Source of the DNA: JAXLXE01 sp046328115
Lineage (GTDB): Bacteria; Chloroflexota; UBA6077; JACCZL01
DNA length: 64,000 bases
Assembly (NCBI GenBank): GCA_046328115.1
Contig: JAXLXE010000005.1
Span: 186,001 to 250,000 of the forward strand
Direction of reading: 5' to 3'
Part shown: positions 25,744 through 33,976 of the stretch, in pieces
Numbering within the stretch: the stretch's first letter is position 1
Layout: each line of letters begins with the position of its first letter
Made by a program: the position numbers and the translations under genes
The notes under the pieces: model-generated
What the model was told of the DNA's origin: nothing
Database searches by the model: none
The model's input: the letters and a program-made list of their open reading frames with translations, nothing else

Positions 25744-27285
25744 TTGCCAGACCAGGACGACCACGGCGCAACGGATCGTCGTTCCACGAGCCGCCGGCTG
25801 GTGGAGCACAGCGTCATCGCGGAGCCGCTCCAGGACATCCGCCAGCTCGTGGAGATGGGGCTGCTGACGGAGCACGACACGGAGGACACGCCGATAGACG
25901 TGGTGGTGGAGCTCAACCTCCGCAATCGCCACGGTGTGAGCCGGGTGCGTGAGGAGCTCCTGGAGCTGGTCCGGGAGCTGGTCAAGGAACGCGGCCGGCG
26001 CGAGCCCACGGCGGTGTCTGACATCTACGTGCGCTGCCACCTCAGCCCGCGCGACGTGCGGCTGCTGGTAGCCCGCGATATCCGACCTTCGGGCGTGGAT
26101 CGACCGCAGAACGAGCGGCTGATCTACCGCGCCTGGCCGGACTTCTTGATCGAGCCGCTGATCTACCGCTCGGCAGCGACGGTGAAGGCTGACGCGGCCA
26201 GCCGCTCGTTCGGCGCGGTTGGGAAGGACATCGTCTGGGCGGTGGTGGACTCGGGGATCGACGCGTCCCATCCGCACTTCACGGCCCACAAGACGCTCGA
26301 GGGAGACGTGGAGAAGTTCCACCATGACTTCACGGGCGGCAAGGCTCCGCTGGTGGACAAGTTTGGCCACGGCACGCACGTGGCGGGGATCATCGCCGGC
26401 CAGCTTGGCAAGCGCTATGACGGTAAGTTCAAGCTGTTCGAGGAGGTGAAGGCAGACGGCGGCTCGGAGATGGACCGGGCGGGGCGCTTTGAGGATCGGA
26501 CGGGAGACGTGGATCCGCTGGCGGTGGCCGGCATCGCGCCCGCGACGAGGCTGGTGAGCCTGAAGGTACTGGATGACAACGGCAAAGGCGCCTCCATGAA
26601 CGTGGTGTCCGCGCTGGAGTACGTGCGTAAGGAGCTAAACGGCAGCAGCAGCAAGCTGCCGCGGGTGCACGGGGTGAACCTGAGCCTGGGGTACCCGTTC
26701 ATGGCGGAGTGGTTTGGCTGCGGCCAGAGCCCGCTGTGCGACGAGGTGAACCGGCTGGTGCGGACCGGCGTGGTGGTGGTCGTGGCAGCCGGCAACGCTG
26801 GCTACGGGATGATCACAACGGCGGACGGCCGGCAGACCCGCACCGGTCTGTCGCTGACCATCATGGATCCGGGCAACGCGGAGCTCGCGATCACGGTCGG
26901 CGCAACGCACCGCGACATGCCACACACGTACGGCGTGTCCTACTTCTCGTCGAAGGGGCCCACGGGAGACGGGCGACTGAAGCCAGATCTGGTGGCGCCG
27001 GGCGAGCGGATCACGTCCTGCGCGGCCGGACGGCGGCTGGACCAGATCAAGGACCACGTGTCCACGGGCCTGCACGCGCTGTACACGAGTGAGTCTGGAA
27101 CCAGCATGGCAGCGCCGCACGTCTCCGGAGCGATCGCCGCGTTCCTGTCCATCCGGCGAGAGTTCATTGGCCAGCCGCAGGACGTGAAGCGCGTGTTCAT
27201 GCAGAGCGCAACGTCTCTGGGTCGGGAGCGGTACTTCGAAGGCTCAGGACTGGTGGACCTGATGCGCGCAATCCAGTCTGTGTAG
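25744..27285 (+). CDS. subtilisin-like S8 serine protease
   Basis: A 513-residue protease. The triad is intact: Asp169 in VDSGID, His209 in GHGTHVAG and Ser454 in SGTSMAAPH, with the oxyanion Asn351 in AAGNAGYG. About 165 residues precede the catalytic domain; they show a DUF-like region with no signal peptide, so the enzyme is probably cytosolic. That is unusual, since most subtilases are secreted. The start is TTG with GGGAGG upstream, 24 bases after the STAND stop. Proteases cleaved or activated by STAND ATPases are known from caspase and trypsin-like effectors; a subtilase in this position would be a similar effector. Confidence 0.93.
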   Translation: MPDQDDHGATDRRSTSRRLVEHSVIAEPLQDIRQLVEMGLLTEHDTEDTPIDVVVELNLRNRHGVSRVREELLELVRELVKERGRREPTAVSDIYVRCHLSPRDVRLLVARDIRPSGVDRPQNERLIYRAWPDFLIEPLIYRSAATVKADAASRSFGAVGKDIVWAVVDSGIDASHPHFTAHKTLEGDVEKFHHDFTGGKAPLVDKFGHGTHVAGIIAGQLGKRYDGKFKLFEEVKADGGSEMDRAGRFEDRTGDVDPLAVAGIAPATRLVSLKVLDDNGKGASMNVVSALEYVRKELNGSSSKLPRVHGVNLSLGYPFMAEWFGCGQSPLCDEVNRLVRTGVVVVVAAGNAGYGMITTADGRQTRTGLSLTIMDPGNAELAITVGATHRDMPHTYGVSYFSSKGPTGDGRLKPDLVAPGERITSCAAGRRLDQIKDHVSTGLHALYTSESGTSMAAPHVSGAIAAFLSIRREFIGQPQDVKRVFMQSATSLGRERYFEGSGLVDLMRAIQSV

Positions 27286-27315
27286 CAGCTCAAGAGCTCG
27301 AGAAAGAGGGCAGCC

Positions 27316-28623
27316 ATGGCAAAGCAGGTGGCAGGGTTTCCGTACTTTGAGCTGGTGTTCGATGAGGGTGGGAAGCCGGGCAAGCGCACGGAGGACGTGG
27401 TGGCGGGGGTCGCCGGGGCAACGGATCTGCTGATCTTCTCACACGGCTGGAACAACAGCCCGTCGGACGCGCGCGACCTGTACGGGCGGTTCTATGGCTC
27501 GCTACGGGATCTGTTTTCGAGTCAGTCAGGACCCGCGGACGGTCGATCGATCGCGGTGGCGGGTGTGATCTGGCCCTCCATGCGCTGGGCGGACGAGCAG
27601 CCGTGGATCCCAGAGGAGGACGCGGGCGGCGCCGCCGGGCTGGGACCGTCCCCCGCGCAGCCGGCGGTGGGCGATATGGTGCGGGGGCTACGAGCCGTGT
27701 TCAAGCGGCCGGCGCAGCGCAAGGCGCTGGACGAGATGGCCGGCATGCTAGAAGGCGGCCTCACCGGGGAGGCAGCGCCGGCGCGTTTCCAGGCGCTGAT
27801 GAAGAAGCTGGTTACCGCCAAGGGCGGCAGCGCGCCAGAGGACGAGGGCGAGCTGGCGGGGCTGCTGCGAGAGCCGGCCCGGCAAGTGTTCGAGCGAATG
27901 GCAACGGCCGTGCCAACGGGCGAGGGGGCGGGGGGAGCGGCTGGACTGGGCGACCTCTTCTCCACCATCACTGAGGGTGCGAAGATGGCCCTGCGGCAGC
28001 TCACCTACTTCGAGATGAAGCAGCGGGCCGGGGTGGTTGGACAGGGAGGACTCGGGCCGCTGGTGGGGCGGATCGCGGCGGCCAATCCAGGGCTGCAGAT
28101 CCACCTGATCGGCCACAGCTTCGGGGCGCGGCTGGTGTCCTTCTCGCTGGCGGGCTTACCGGCCGATTGCCACGCGGTGAAGACGCTGTTCCTGCTGCAG
28201 GGAGCGTTCTCGCACTTTGCATTTGCCGACAGCCTGCCGCATGACGCCGCCCGCGGTGGCGCGCTGGCGGGGATGATGGCGCGGGTAGATGGGCCGCTCG
28301 TCGCGACGCACACCGTGCACGACACGGCAGTGGGCAAGCTGTACCCGGTCGCCTCGTTCACGGCGGGACAGGACGCCTCTGCCGTGGGCGACGACGTGGG
28401 ATTCCGCTGGGGTGCGATTGGCCACGACGGCGCGCAGGCGGTGGGAGCGCCGGATCCGCCGCTGGGCGCGGTGGGCACGTCCTACCCGTTCTCCACCGGC
28501 GCCTTCACGAACCTGAACGGTGACGATCTGATGAACCGGGGCGGACCGCCCTCTGGCGCGCACGGCGACATCGTGTACCCCGAGATCGCCTGGGCACTCG
28601 CGCAGGCAGCAAAGCTGATCTGA
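27316..28623 (+). CDS. alpha/beta-hydrolase (lipase/esterase-like) with GHSFG nucleophile
   Basis: A 435-residue protein with the alpha/beta-hydrolase elements FSHGWN near residue 40 (oxyanion strand) and GHSFG at 266-270, Ser268 being the presumed nucleophile. A large Pro/Ala/Gly-rich insertion lies between them (about 100-230), much longer than in typical family members. A late His (in the GSHA/DIVYPEIAW region) is a candidate triad member, but I cannot fix it. There is no signal peptide. It lies 30 bases after the protease with a purine-rich leader (GAAAGAGG) before the ATG. A phospholipase-like effector is a reasonable hypothesis in this operon. Confidence 0.8.
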   Translation: MAKQVAGFPYFELVFDEGGKPGKRTEDVVAGVAGATDLLIFSHGWNNSPSDARDLYGRFYGSLRDLFSSQSGPADGRSIAVAGVIWPSMRWADEQPWIPEEDAGGAAGLGPSPAQPAVGDMVRGLRAVFKRPAQRKALDEMAGMLEGGLTGEAAPARFQALMKKLVTAKGGSAPEDEGELAGLLREPARQVFERMATAVPTGEGAGGAAGLGDLFSTITEGAKMALRQLTYFEMKQRAGVVGQGGLGPLVGRIAAANPGLQIHLIGHSFGARLVSFSLAGLPADCHAVKTLFLLQGAFSHFAFADSLPHDAARGGALAGMMARVDGPLVATHTVHDTAVGKLYPVASFTAGQDASAVGDDVGFRWGAIGHDGAQAVGAPDPPLGAVGTSYPFSTGAFTNLNGDDLMNRGGPPSGAHGDIVYPEIAWALAQAAKLI

Positions 28624-28653
28624 CCCGGAACCCGGCGGGCAGCCGGGACGTTC

Positions 28654-29727
28654 ATGAGTGTGCCCACACTCGTCGGGCCGGGGCGTAGCATGGCCACCAT
28701 CACCAGATTCCCCATCTTCAGCCACTATCGCGGCGAGCCAAACGCGTTCGCGGTGCGGTTTAGCCACGGCCGCCGCTCCGCCGTGGGCGAGGGGCGAGCG
28801 TTCTGGTTCCGCCCGCTGGTCACCGCCATCTCCGAGGTGCCAGTGGATGACCGCGACGTGGAGTTCCTGATCAAGGGGCGCTCCCAGGACTTCCAGGACG
28901 TGGCGACTTCTGGCGTGGTGACCTATCGGGTGACGGATGCCGCGACGTTGGCGGAGCGGGTGGACTTCTCGATCGACCTGCGGTTTGGCCGCTGGCGGGG
29001 CACGCCGCTGGAGCAGATCGCCGGGCTGATCACGCAGCTCGCGCAGCACCACGCGGCAGACTACGTGACGCGCACCCCTCTGCGCGCCATCCTGAACGAC
29101 GGGGTGGACGAGATCCGCGGTCGCGTACTTCGGGGGCTAACGGCGGATCATCAGCTTGCCTCCATGGGGCTGTCCATCGTGGCGGTGCGGGTAGCCGCGG
29201 TGCGCCCCTCAGCGGACGTGGAGAAGGCGCTCCAGACGCCCACCCGCGAGCAGATCCAGCAGGACGCGGATGAGGCCACGTTTGCCCGCAGAGCCCTGGC
29301 GGTAGAGAAGGAGCGGGCGATCCAGGAGAACGAGCTGGCAACGCAGATCGAGCTAGCTCGACGGAACGAGCAGCTTGTGGCCCAGGAGGGCGCGAACGAA
29401 CGGCGCCGCGCGGAGGAGGCGGCCAGCGCCCAGCGGGTGTCGGCGGAAGCGGCCGCGGAGCAGGCGCTGATCGCGGCCCGCGCGGAGGCCACCGCGGTCC
29501 GGGAGCGCGCGGCGGCGGAGGCAGATCGCGTGCGCATTGTAGATGGCGAGCGGGTGACCCAGGAGCGTGCCCGCGTAGCCGTCTACGCGGAGCAAGGCAG
29601 CTCGGCAGTGCTGGCGCTGGTGATCCAGGAGGCCATCAAGAACCTGCCGGAGATCGGCCAGGTGAACATCACGCCAGACATGATCTCGGCGGCGCTGTCG
29701 CGGCTGGCGGCGGACTCACCGGGCTGA
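28654..29727 (+). CDS. SPFH/band-7-like membrane-scaffold protein
   Basis: A 357-residue protein. Residues about 20-190 match an SPFH/band-7 beta-alpha domain (e.g. DVEFLIKGRSQDF, GVVTYRV), and residues about 190-310 are a long Ala/Glu/Arg coiled coil (heptads such as EEAASAQRVSAEAAAEQAL). Flotillin and stomatin relatives of this shape form oligomeric rings on membranes. No transmembrane helix is visible, so membrane contact would be peripheral or through lipid-like modification. Two ATG starts (28654, 28690) are both plausible. The NAD-kinase-like gene begins one base after the stop, so the two are coupled. It may organise the operon's effectors at the membrane. Confidence 0.85.
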   Translation: MSVPTLVGPGRSMATITRFPIFSHYRGEPNAFAVRFSHGRRSAVGEGRAFWFRPLVTAISEVPVDDRDVEFLIKGRSQDFQDVATSGVVTYRVTDAATLAERVDFSIDLRFGRWRGTPLEQIAGLITQLAQHHAADYVTRTPLRAILNDGVDEIRGRVLRGLTADHQLASMGLSIVAVRVAAVRPSADVEKALQTPTREQIQQDADEATFARRALAVEKERAIQENELATQIELARRNEQLVAQEGANERRRAEEAASAQRVSAEAAAEQALIAARAEATAVRERAAAEADRVRIVDGERVTQERARVAVYAEQGSSAVLALVIQEAIKNLPEIGQVNITPDMISAALSRLAADSPG

Positions 29728-29728
29728 C

Positions 29729-30628
29729 GTGTCCAGCGAGCGCACGCCGCGCGTCTGCATCGTCACGCGGCCAACACCCTACGAACTGCTGCGGCGCGAG
29801 CACGGCACCGCTGGCCAGGCGGCCTTCTTCCTGCGCTCGCGGGGCCAGGATGTGGCGGTGACCGCGAAGGCGGACGCCGGTTTTCATGGCGTGCTGGAGG
29901 AGGTGTGGGCCGCGGTGCCGCCCTCGTGGCGACGGGCGGAGGTCCACCGCGCCGACCTGGACCGGTTTCTCTTTGCGCCGGATGACGTGGTAGTGTGCGT
30001 GGGCCAGGACGGGCTCGTGGCCAACGTGGCGAAGTACCTGGACGGCCAGATCGTGGTGGGGATCAACCCGGACCCCAGCCGGTACGACGGGGTGCTGGCG
30101 CGCCACTCGAGCGCTGACGCGCGTGGCCTGATTGAGTCGGCAGGTCTGGGACGACCAGCGGTGGAGGAACGGACGCTGGTGGAGTGCACGCTGGACGACG
30201 GCCAGACCCTACGGGCGCTCAACGAGATCTTCCTGGGTCACCGCGGGCACCAGAGTGCACGCTACACCATCTCCTGGCGCGGTAGCGCCGAGCGCCATTC
30301 GTCGTCCGGGGTCATCTGCGGGACGGGAACCGGCGCCACGGGCTGGTGCCGTTCGATCGCTCGGGAGCGGCGGGACGCGCCAGAGCCGCCGGGCCCCACC
30401 GAGCCCGCGCTGGTGTTCTTTGTCCGCGAGGCGTTCCCCTCCGTCTCCACCCAGACGGCCTTGACGGCGGGGGTGCTGGAGCCCGGAGAGGCGCTGACCG
30501 TGGTATCTGAGATGGACAACGATGGCGTGATCTTTGGTGACGGCATAGAGGAGGACCGGCTGGCGTTTGGCTACGGCGTAGTGGCCACCGTGCGCGCCTC
30601 CGCCGCGCGCCTCCGCCTGGCCATCTAG
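29729..30628 (+). CDS. NAD-kinase-like protein with divergent active-site motifs
   Basis: A 299-residue protein in the ATP-NAD kinase fold. It shows VCVGQDG at 90-95, aligned to the family's GGDG but with Gln93 for Gly, LNEIFLGHRG with the substrate Asn-Glu pair (about 168-169) and GTGTGATGW at 198-206 in place of the canonical GTPTGSTAW. The substitutions leave kinase activity open. It could also be a diacylglycerol- or sphingolipid-kinase-like relative, but the NE motif favours NAD. The GTG start is one base after the SPFH stop, and a GC hairpin at 30628-30653 follows. Placed in an operon with a SIR2-like gene, it suggests NAD(P) control. Confidence 0.75.
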   Translation: MSSERTPRVCIVTRPTPYELLRREHGTAGQAAFFLRSRGQDVAVTAKADAGFHGVLEEVWAAVPPSWRRAEVHRADLDRFLFAPDDVVVCVGQDGLVANVAKYLDGQIVVGINPDPSRYDGVLARHSSADARGLIESAGLGRPAVEERTLVECTLDDGQTLRALNEIFLGHRGHQSARYTISWRGSAERHSSSGVICGTGTGATGWCRSIARERRDAPEPPGPTEPALVFFVREAFPSVSTQTALTAGVLEPGEALTVVSEMDNDGVIFGDGIEEDRLAFGYGVVATVRASAARLRLAI

Positions 30629-30653
30629 CCGGGCGCCCCAGCGGGCGCCCGGC
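30628..30653. terminator. 11-bp GC hairpin at the 3' end of the SIR2 operon
   Basis: Bases 30628-30638 and 30643-30653 are perfect reverse complements with a 4-base loop. The first base is the last base of the NAD-kinase-like stop codon, and a TATGCT element that may be a -10 box for the next gene follows at 30655-30660. No T-run is present. Shape and size match the hairpin at 6539-6564. Confidence 0.65.
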
Positions 30654-30712
30654 GTATGCTAGATGCTCCACGCCGGACGGTCTGACCGGCCGCATCATCA
30701 TTGGAGCGCACC

Positions 30713-31777
30713 ATGGCAGCAGGCACAGAAGCCCCACCTCTCGACGTCTCCGCGGACGTCCTCCGCGCGTATACCCGCGACATCTTTGCCGCGGCGGGCA
30801 CGCCCGCCGACGTGGCGGAGCGGCTGGCCGGTTCGCTGGTAAACGCCAACCAGTCCGGCCACGACTCGCACGGCGTCATCCGGATTCCGCAGTACATCTC
30901 CAGCATTCGAGACGGCGCCGTGGTGGCGGACGCACGCCCCACGGTCACGATGGACGGGCCCAGTTTTGTGATCGTTGACGGCAACTGGGGCTTCGGTCAG
31001 GAGACCGCCCGCTACGCCATGAACCAGGCCGTGGAGCGCGCCAAGAAGAACGGCGTGGGCATGGCCGCCACGCTGAAGACCAACCACATCGGCCGTCTCG
31101 GCGAGTGGGCGGAGCTAGCCGCCTCCCAGGGCACGGTGGGCATGGTGACCGTGGCGATCGCCGGATCACGTGGGATCTCCGTGGCGCCATTCGGCGGCGC
31201 CGGGCGGGCACTGAGCACCAACCCCATCGCCATTGGCGTGCCGCGCGGTGACCAGCCGCCGATGCTGCTGGACTTTGCCACCAGCATCGTGGCGGAGGGC
31301 AAGGTCCGGTTTGCCCGCGACAAGGGAGTGGACCTGCCGCCCGGCTGCGTACGCGACAAGGACGGCAACCCCACCGTGGACCCAAAGGACTTCTACGACG
31401 GCGGCACGCTGCAGCCGTTCGGCGGCCACAAGGGTTACGCGCTGGCGATGATGGTAGAGGTACTGAGCATCGCCTTCTCCGGTGCCGATGGGCCGGACGC
31501 CTCAACCAAGACAGGGATGTACAGCGGATCCTGGTTCCTGGCGATGGACCCCAGCAAGACCCGGCCAGACGGCGGCTTCGTGGAGTCCGTAGAGCGGTTG
31601 ACCTCGCGCGTGCTGGCGGTGAAGCCGGCGCCGGGGTTTGACCGAGTGATGCTGCCCGGCGAGCCAGAGATCGCCACGCGGGCGGCGCGGGCAAAGGCGG
31701 TGTCGGTGCCCGCGGCCACCTGGCGTGACATTGGTGCGGAGGCTGAGAAGCTGGGCGTGGCGACCCCGAAGGTCTAG
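30713..31777 (+). CDS. Ldh-family (malate/L-lactate/ureidoglycolate-type) dehydrogenase
   Basis: A 354-residue NAD(P)-dependent dehydrogenase of the Ldh2 family, which oxidises 2-hydroxy acids and is unrelated to Rossmann lactate dehydrogenases. The DSHGVIRIPQY motif near residue 50 carries the catalytic His, and the TNHIGRLGEWAE stretch (near 125) matches the family. A late GGHKGYALAMMVEVLS segment closes the fold. The ATG at 30713 follows TTGGAG by seven bases and is preferred over a TTG at 30701. The substrate cannot be told from sequence: malate, sulfolactate, ureidoglycolate and delta-piperideine-carboxylate enzymes look alike. Confidence 0.92.
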   Translation: MAAGTEAPPLDVSADVLRAYTRDIFAAAGTPADVAERLAGSLVNANQSGHDSHGVIRIPQYISSIRDGAVVADARPTVTMDGPSFVIVDGNWGFGQETARYAMNQAVERAKKNGVGMAATLKTNHIGRLGEWAELAASQGTVGMVTVAIAGSRGISVAPFGGAGRALSTNPIAIGVPRGDQPPMLLDFATSIVAEGKVRFARDKGVDLPPGCVRDKDGNPTVDPKDFYDGGTLQPFGGHKGYALAMMVEVLSIAFSGADGPDASTKTGMYSGSWFLAMDPSKTRPDGGFVESVERLTSRVLAVKPAPGFDRVMLPGEPEIATRAARAKAVSVPAATWRDIGAEAEKLGVATPKV

Positions 31778-31786
31778 CCAGCGTTC

Positions 31787-31810
31787 GGGCGGCGGCCGCG
31801 GCCGCCGCCC
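31787..31810. terminator. 24-base perfect GC palindrome after the dehydrogenase gene
   Basis: The 24 bases read the same on both strands and consist only of G and C. They lie nine bases after the dehydrogenase stop codon, and there is no T-run. It could fold into a hairpin with almost no loop, or form a cruciform; it fits the U-less end hairpins seen elsewhere in the window. Confidence 0.5.
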
Positions 31811-31864
31811 GCCTGCTAACGCCCTGACTCGGCGCTGCGCTACACTGCCCGTGTCGGAGGTGGC

Positions 31865-32464
31865 ATGTCACTGGTAGCCAACACCTGCCCGCGCTGCGGT
31901 GAACGGTTACCCCACGACGGCGGGCCGGCCATGGGCGTGGGGCGCGTGCTCTCGCTGTTCGGGGGGCTGCTGCTAGTGGCCGCCTACGTCATGCCATGGT
32001 TCTCGGCGGATCGCGTGATCCTGACCGGTTCGTTCCTGAGCCAGTTCCTGCTCAACACCACGGACCTACGGCGCTTCTTGCCCGGCAGCACCGGAGGCAC
32101 CTTTGAGGTCCAGCTCATCCGCCTGCTGGTGTACGCGTTTCCGGGCCTCGGTCTCGCGGCCGCGGCGACGGCGATCTACGGCTGGATGCGCCCGGCGAAC
32201 CGCCGGGCGACGAACATCGCCCTCGGCGCCATCGGCGCTGCCGGGGTCGTGGTGTGGATAGTGGCGCTCATCATCCTGTCCGTGAAGCTGCCCACGGCCT
32301 CACGGGAGATCGGGTTGAACCTGAACGCGCTGGCGGCAATCTTGATCGTGGCGGGCGTGGCGCTAGACCGCTACCTGGCGGGGCCATATCCGGAGCAAGC
32401 GGGTCGGACCGACGACACCGGGGAGCTGGCGGCGCCCAGATCACAGCCCTGGGAAGCCAGCTAG
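31865..32464 (+). CDS. zinc-ribbon membrane protein, unknown function
   Basis: A 199-residue protein beginning with a CPRCG pair (residues 8-12), half of a zinc ribbon, then four hydrophobic segments (about 30-48, 80-100, 118-138, 155-172) predicted as transmembrane helices, and a polar C-terminus. The half-ribbon is a common lead in small membrane proteins annotated as zinc-ribbon domain-containing; no specific function is known to me. The ATG has GGAGG about five bases upstream. A TACACT hexamer at 31841-31846 may be its -10 element. It precedes the methyltransferase gene on the same strand with a 49-base gap. Confidence 0.7.
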   Translation: MSLVANTCPRCGERLPHDGGPAMGVGRVLSLFGGLLLVAAYVMPWFSADRVILTGSFLSQFLLNTTDLRRFLPGSTGGTFEVQLIRLLVYAFPGLGLAAAATAIYGWMRPANRRATNIALGAIGAAGVVVWIVALIILSVKLPTASREIGLNLNALAAILIVAGVALDRYLAGPYPEQAGRTDDTGELAAPRSQPWEAS

Positions 32465-32513
32465 CCCGAGCGCCCGGGCCATCAACCCAGGACAGTAGAC
32501 CGGAGGAGTGGCC

Positions 32514-33359
32514 ATGGCCGATCCACTGCGCCCAGATCTAGAGCAAGCCCTGGCCGAGTGGGCGCGCCGCGTGCGGGCGAACCGCGAGCAGGTGGAGCAG
32601 TACCGCGAGGACGCGCCCCGCGACGACCACTACGCGCCGCTGGCCCAGAACTTCCGCGCTGATCCGCGGCGCACGGACGACCCCGTGCTCAATGCCCTGC
32701 GCACACTCACCCAACCGGATGAGACCTGGCTGGACATCGGCGCGGGCGGCGGTCGCTACGCACTGCCCCTGGCGCTGGCCACGCGGCGAGTGATCGCCGT
32801 GGACCCCTCGCCCGGGATGCTGGCCGTGCTGCGAACGGCCATGGCGGAGGAGCGGATCGACAACGTGGAGGTGATCCAGGCACGCTGGCCGGCGGCCGAC
32901 CCGCCCGCGTCCGCCGTCCACGCGGACGTGGCTTTCATCTCGCACGTGGGCTACGACATCGAGCAGATTGGCCCGTTCCTGGAGGCCATGGAGCGGGCCG
33001 CCAACCGGTGCGTGTCCGTCCTGTTTCGGCGGCGGCCCACCTGGGCGGCAGATGAGCTGTGGCCGGCGGTCCACGGCGTGCAGCGGGCCGCGCTGCCGGC
33101 GTTGCCGGAGCTCCTCTGCGTGCAGCTTGCCCGCGACAAGGCCTTCGAGCTCCGGTATGTCGAGCTTCCGCCGATCACGTACGAGAGCCCGGACTTCGTG
33201 TTGACGTTCGCGCGCATCCAGACGTGGGTGAATCCTGGCGGCGAGAAAGACCTCCGCCTCCAGGCGGTGCTCCGGGAGCGGTTGATGGAGCGTGACGGTC
33301 GGGTGGCCTTCTCTTGGGATCCGGTGAAAGTGGGGATTCTCACATGGCCCAGCCGATGA
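32514..33359 (+). CDS. class I SAM-dependent methyltransferase
   Basis: A 281-residue Rossmann-like methyltransferase. Motif I is WLDIGAGGGRYALPLA (about residues 76-91), which binds S-adenosylmethionine, and VIAVDPSPGML (about 96-106) carries the acidic residue that contacts the ribose. Post-I motifs such as DVAFISHVGYD follow. The N-terminal ~65 residues are helical and charged. The ATG at 32514 is set by GGAGG at about 32502; a GTG at 32508 is too close to it. The stop codon overlaps an ATG of the nitroreductase frame (ATGA at 33356-33359), which indicates coupled translation. The methyl acceptor is not identifiable. Confidence 0.9.
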   Translation: MADPLRPDLEQALAEWARRVRANREQVEQYREDAPRDDHYAPLAQNFRADPRRTDDPVLNALRTLTQPDETWLDIGAGGGRYALPLALATRRVIAVDPSPGMLAVLRTAMAEERIDNVEVIQARWPAADPPASAVHADVAFISHVGYDIEQIGPFLEAMERAANRCVSVLFRRRPTWAADELWPAVHGVQRAALPALPELLCVQLARDKAFELRYVELPPITYESPDFVLTFARIQTWVNPGGEKDLRLQAVLRERLMERDGRVAFSWDPVKVGILTWPSR

Positions 33360-33976
33360 CGGCGGAGTCGCTGCACCAGGCGATCTACACGAACCGGGCG
33401 ATTCGCCGATTCACGGCAGACCCGGTACCGGACCAGCTCCTAGAGCAGGTGCTGGACGCGGCCATCAGGGCACCGAGCGGCGCGATCCGCCAGCACTGGC
33501 GGTTCATCGTGGTGCGGGACGCGGCGACTCGAGCGGCCCTGGGCCGGCTGTACGGCGAGTCATTCCGCGAGGTCTACACGGCGGAGCGGATCGCCAACCC
33601 CACGTCAGCGCAACAGGGCCGAGTCTTGAGCTCAGCCGCGTATCTCGCGGAGACAATGGGGACAGAGCCGCCGGTCCTCATCGTGGCCTGCCTGGACAAC
33701 GAGCCCGGCGCCGCGCCGGCAAACCGCCTCGCCGGATCCTCGATCTACCCGGCGGTGCAGAACCTGATGCTGGCCGCGCGCTCGCTAGGGCTGGGCACCT
33801 GCCTGACAACGCTGCACGCGCGGCGAGAGGCGGAGGTGAAGGCGGTTCTGGGCATCCCGGAGCATGTAGACACCTACGCATTGATCCCGCTGGGCTACCC
33901 TGCAACGCCGTTTGGACCGTTGACTCGGACGCCATGGCAGGACGTGACCTACCGTGACCGGTGGGGTCAACGCTAG
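33344..33976 (+). CDS. nitroreductase-family FMN oxidoreductase
   Basis: A 210-residue FMN protein of the nitroreductase fold: TNRAIRRF near the start binds FMN phosphate, APSGAIRQHWRF is the second FMN motif, and LMLAARSLGLGTCL follows near the C-terminus. Members reduce nitro groups, quinones or flavins, or open rings in F420 and B12 biosynthesis. An ATG at 33344 is adopted because GGGGA lies upstream; another in-frame ATG at 33356 forms an ATGA overlap with the methyltransferase stop and could be the real start. The downstream DUF72 gene overlaps the 3' end by 23 bases. Confidence 0.9.
   Translation: MAQPMTAESLHQAIYTNRAIRRFTADPVPDQLLEQVLDAAIRAPSGAIRQHWRFIVVRDAATRAALGRLYGESFREVYTAERIANPTSAQQGRVLSSAAYLAETMGTEPPVLIVACLDNEPGAAPANRLAGSSIYPAVQNLMLAARSLGLGTCLTTLHARREAEVKAVLGIPEHVDTYALIPLGYPATPFGPLTRTPWQDVTYRDRWGQR

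Noticed and set aside
25333..26379. A 348-codon minus-strand open frame across the STAND and subtilase junction
   Set aside because: It crosses the end of one gene and the start of another, both well supported on the plus strand; no motif is visible.
31787..31810. The GC palindrome as a replication origin or recombination site
   Set aside because: It sits nine bases after a stop codon like other end hairpins here, with no AT-rich region, DnaA boxes or recombinase nearby.
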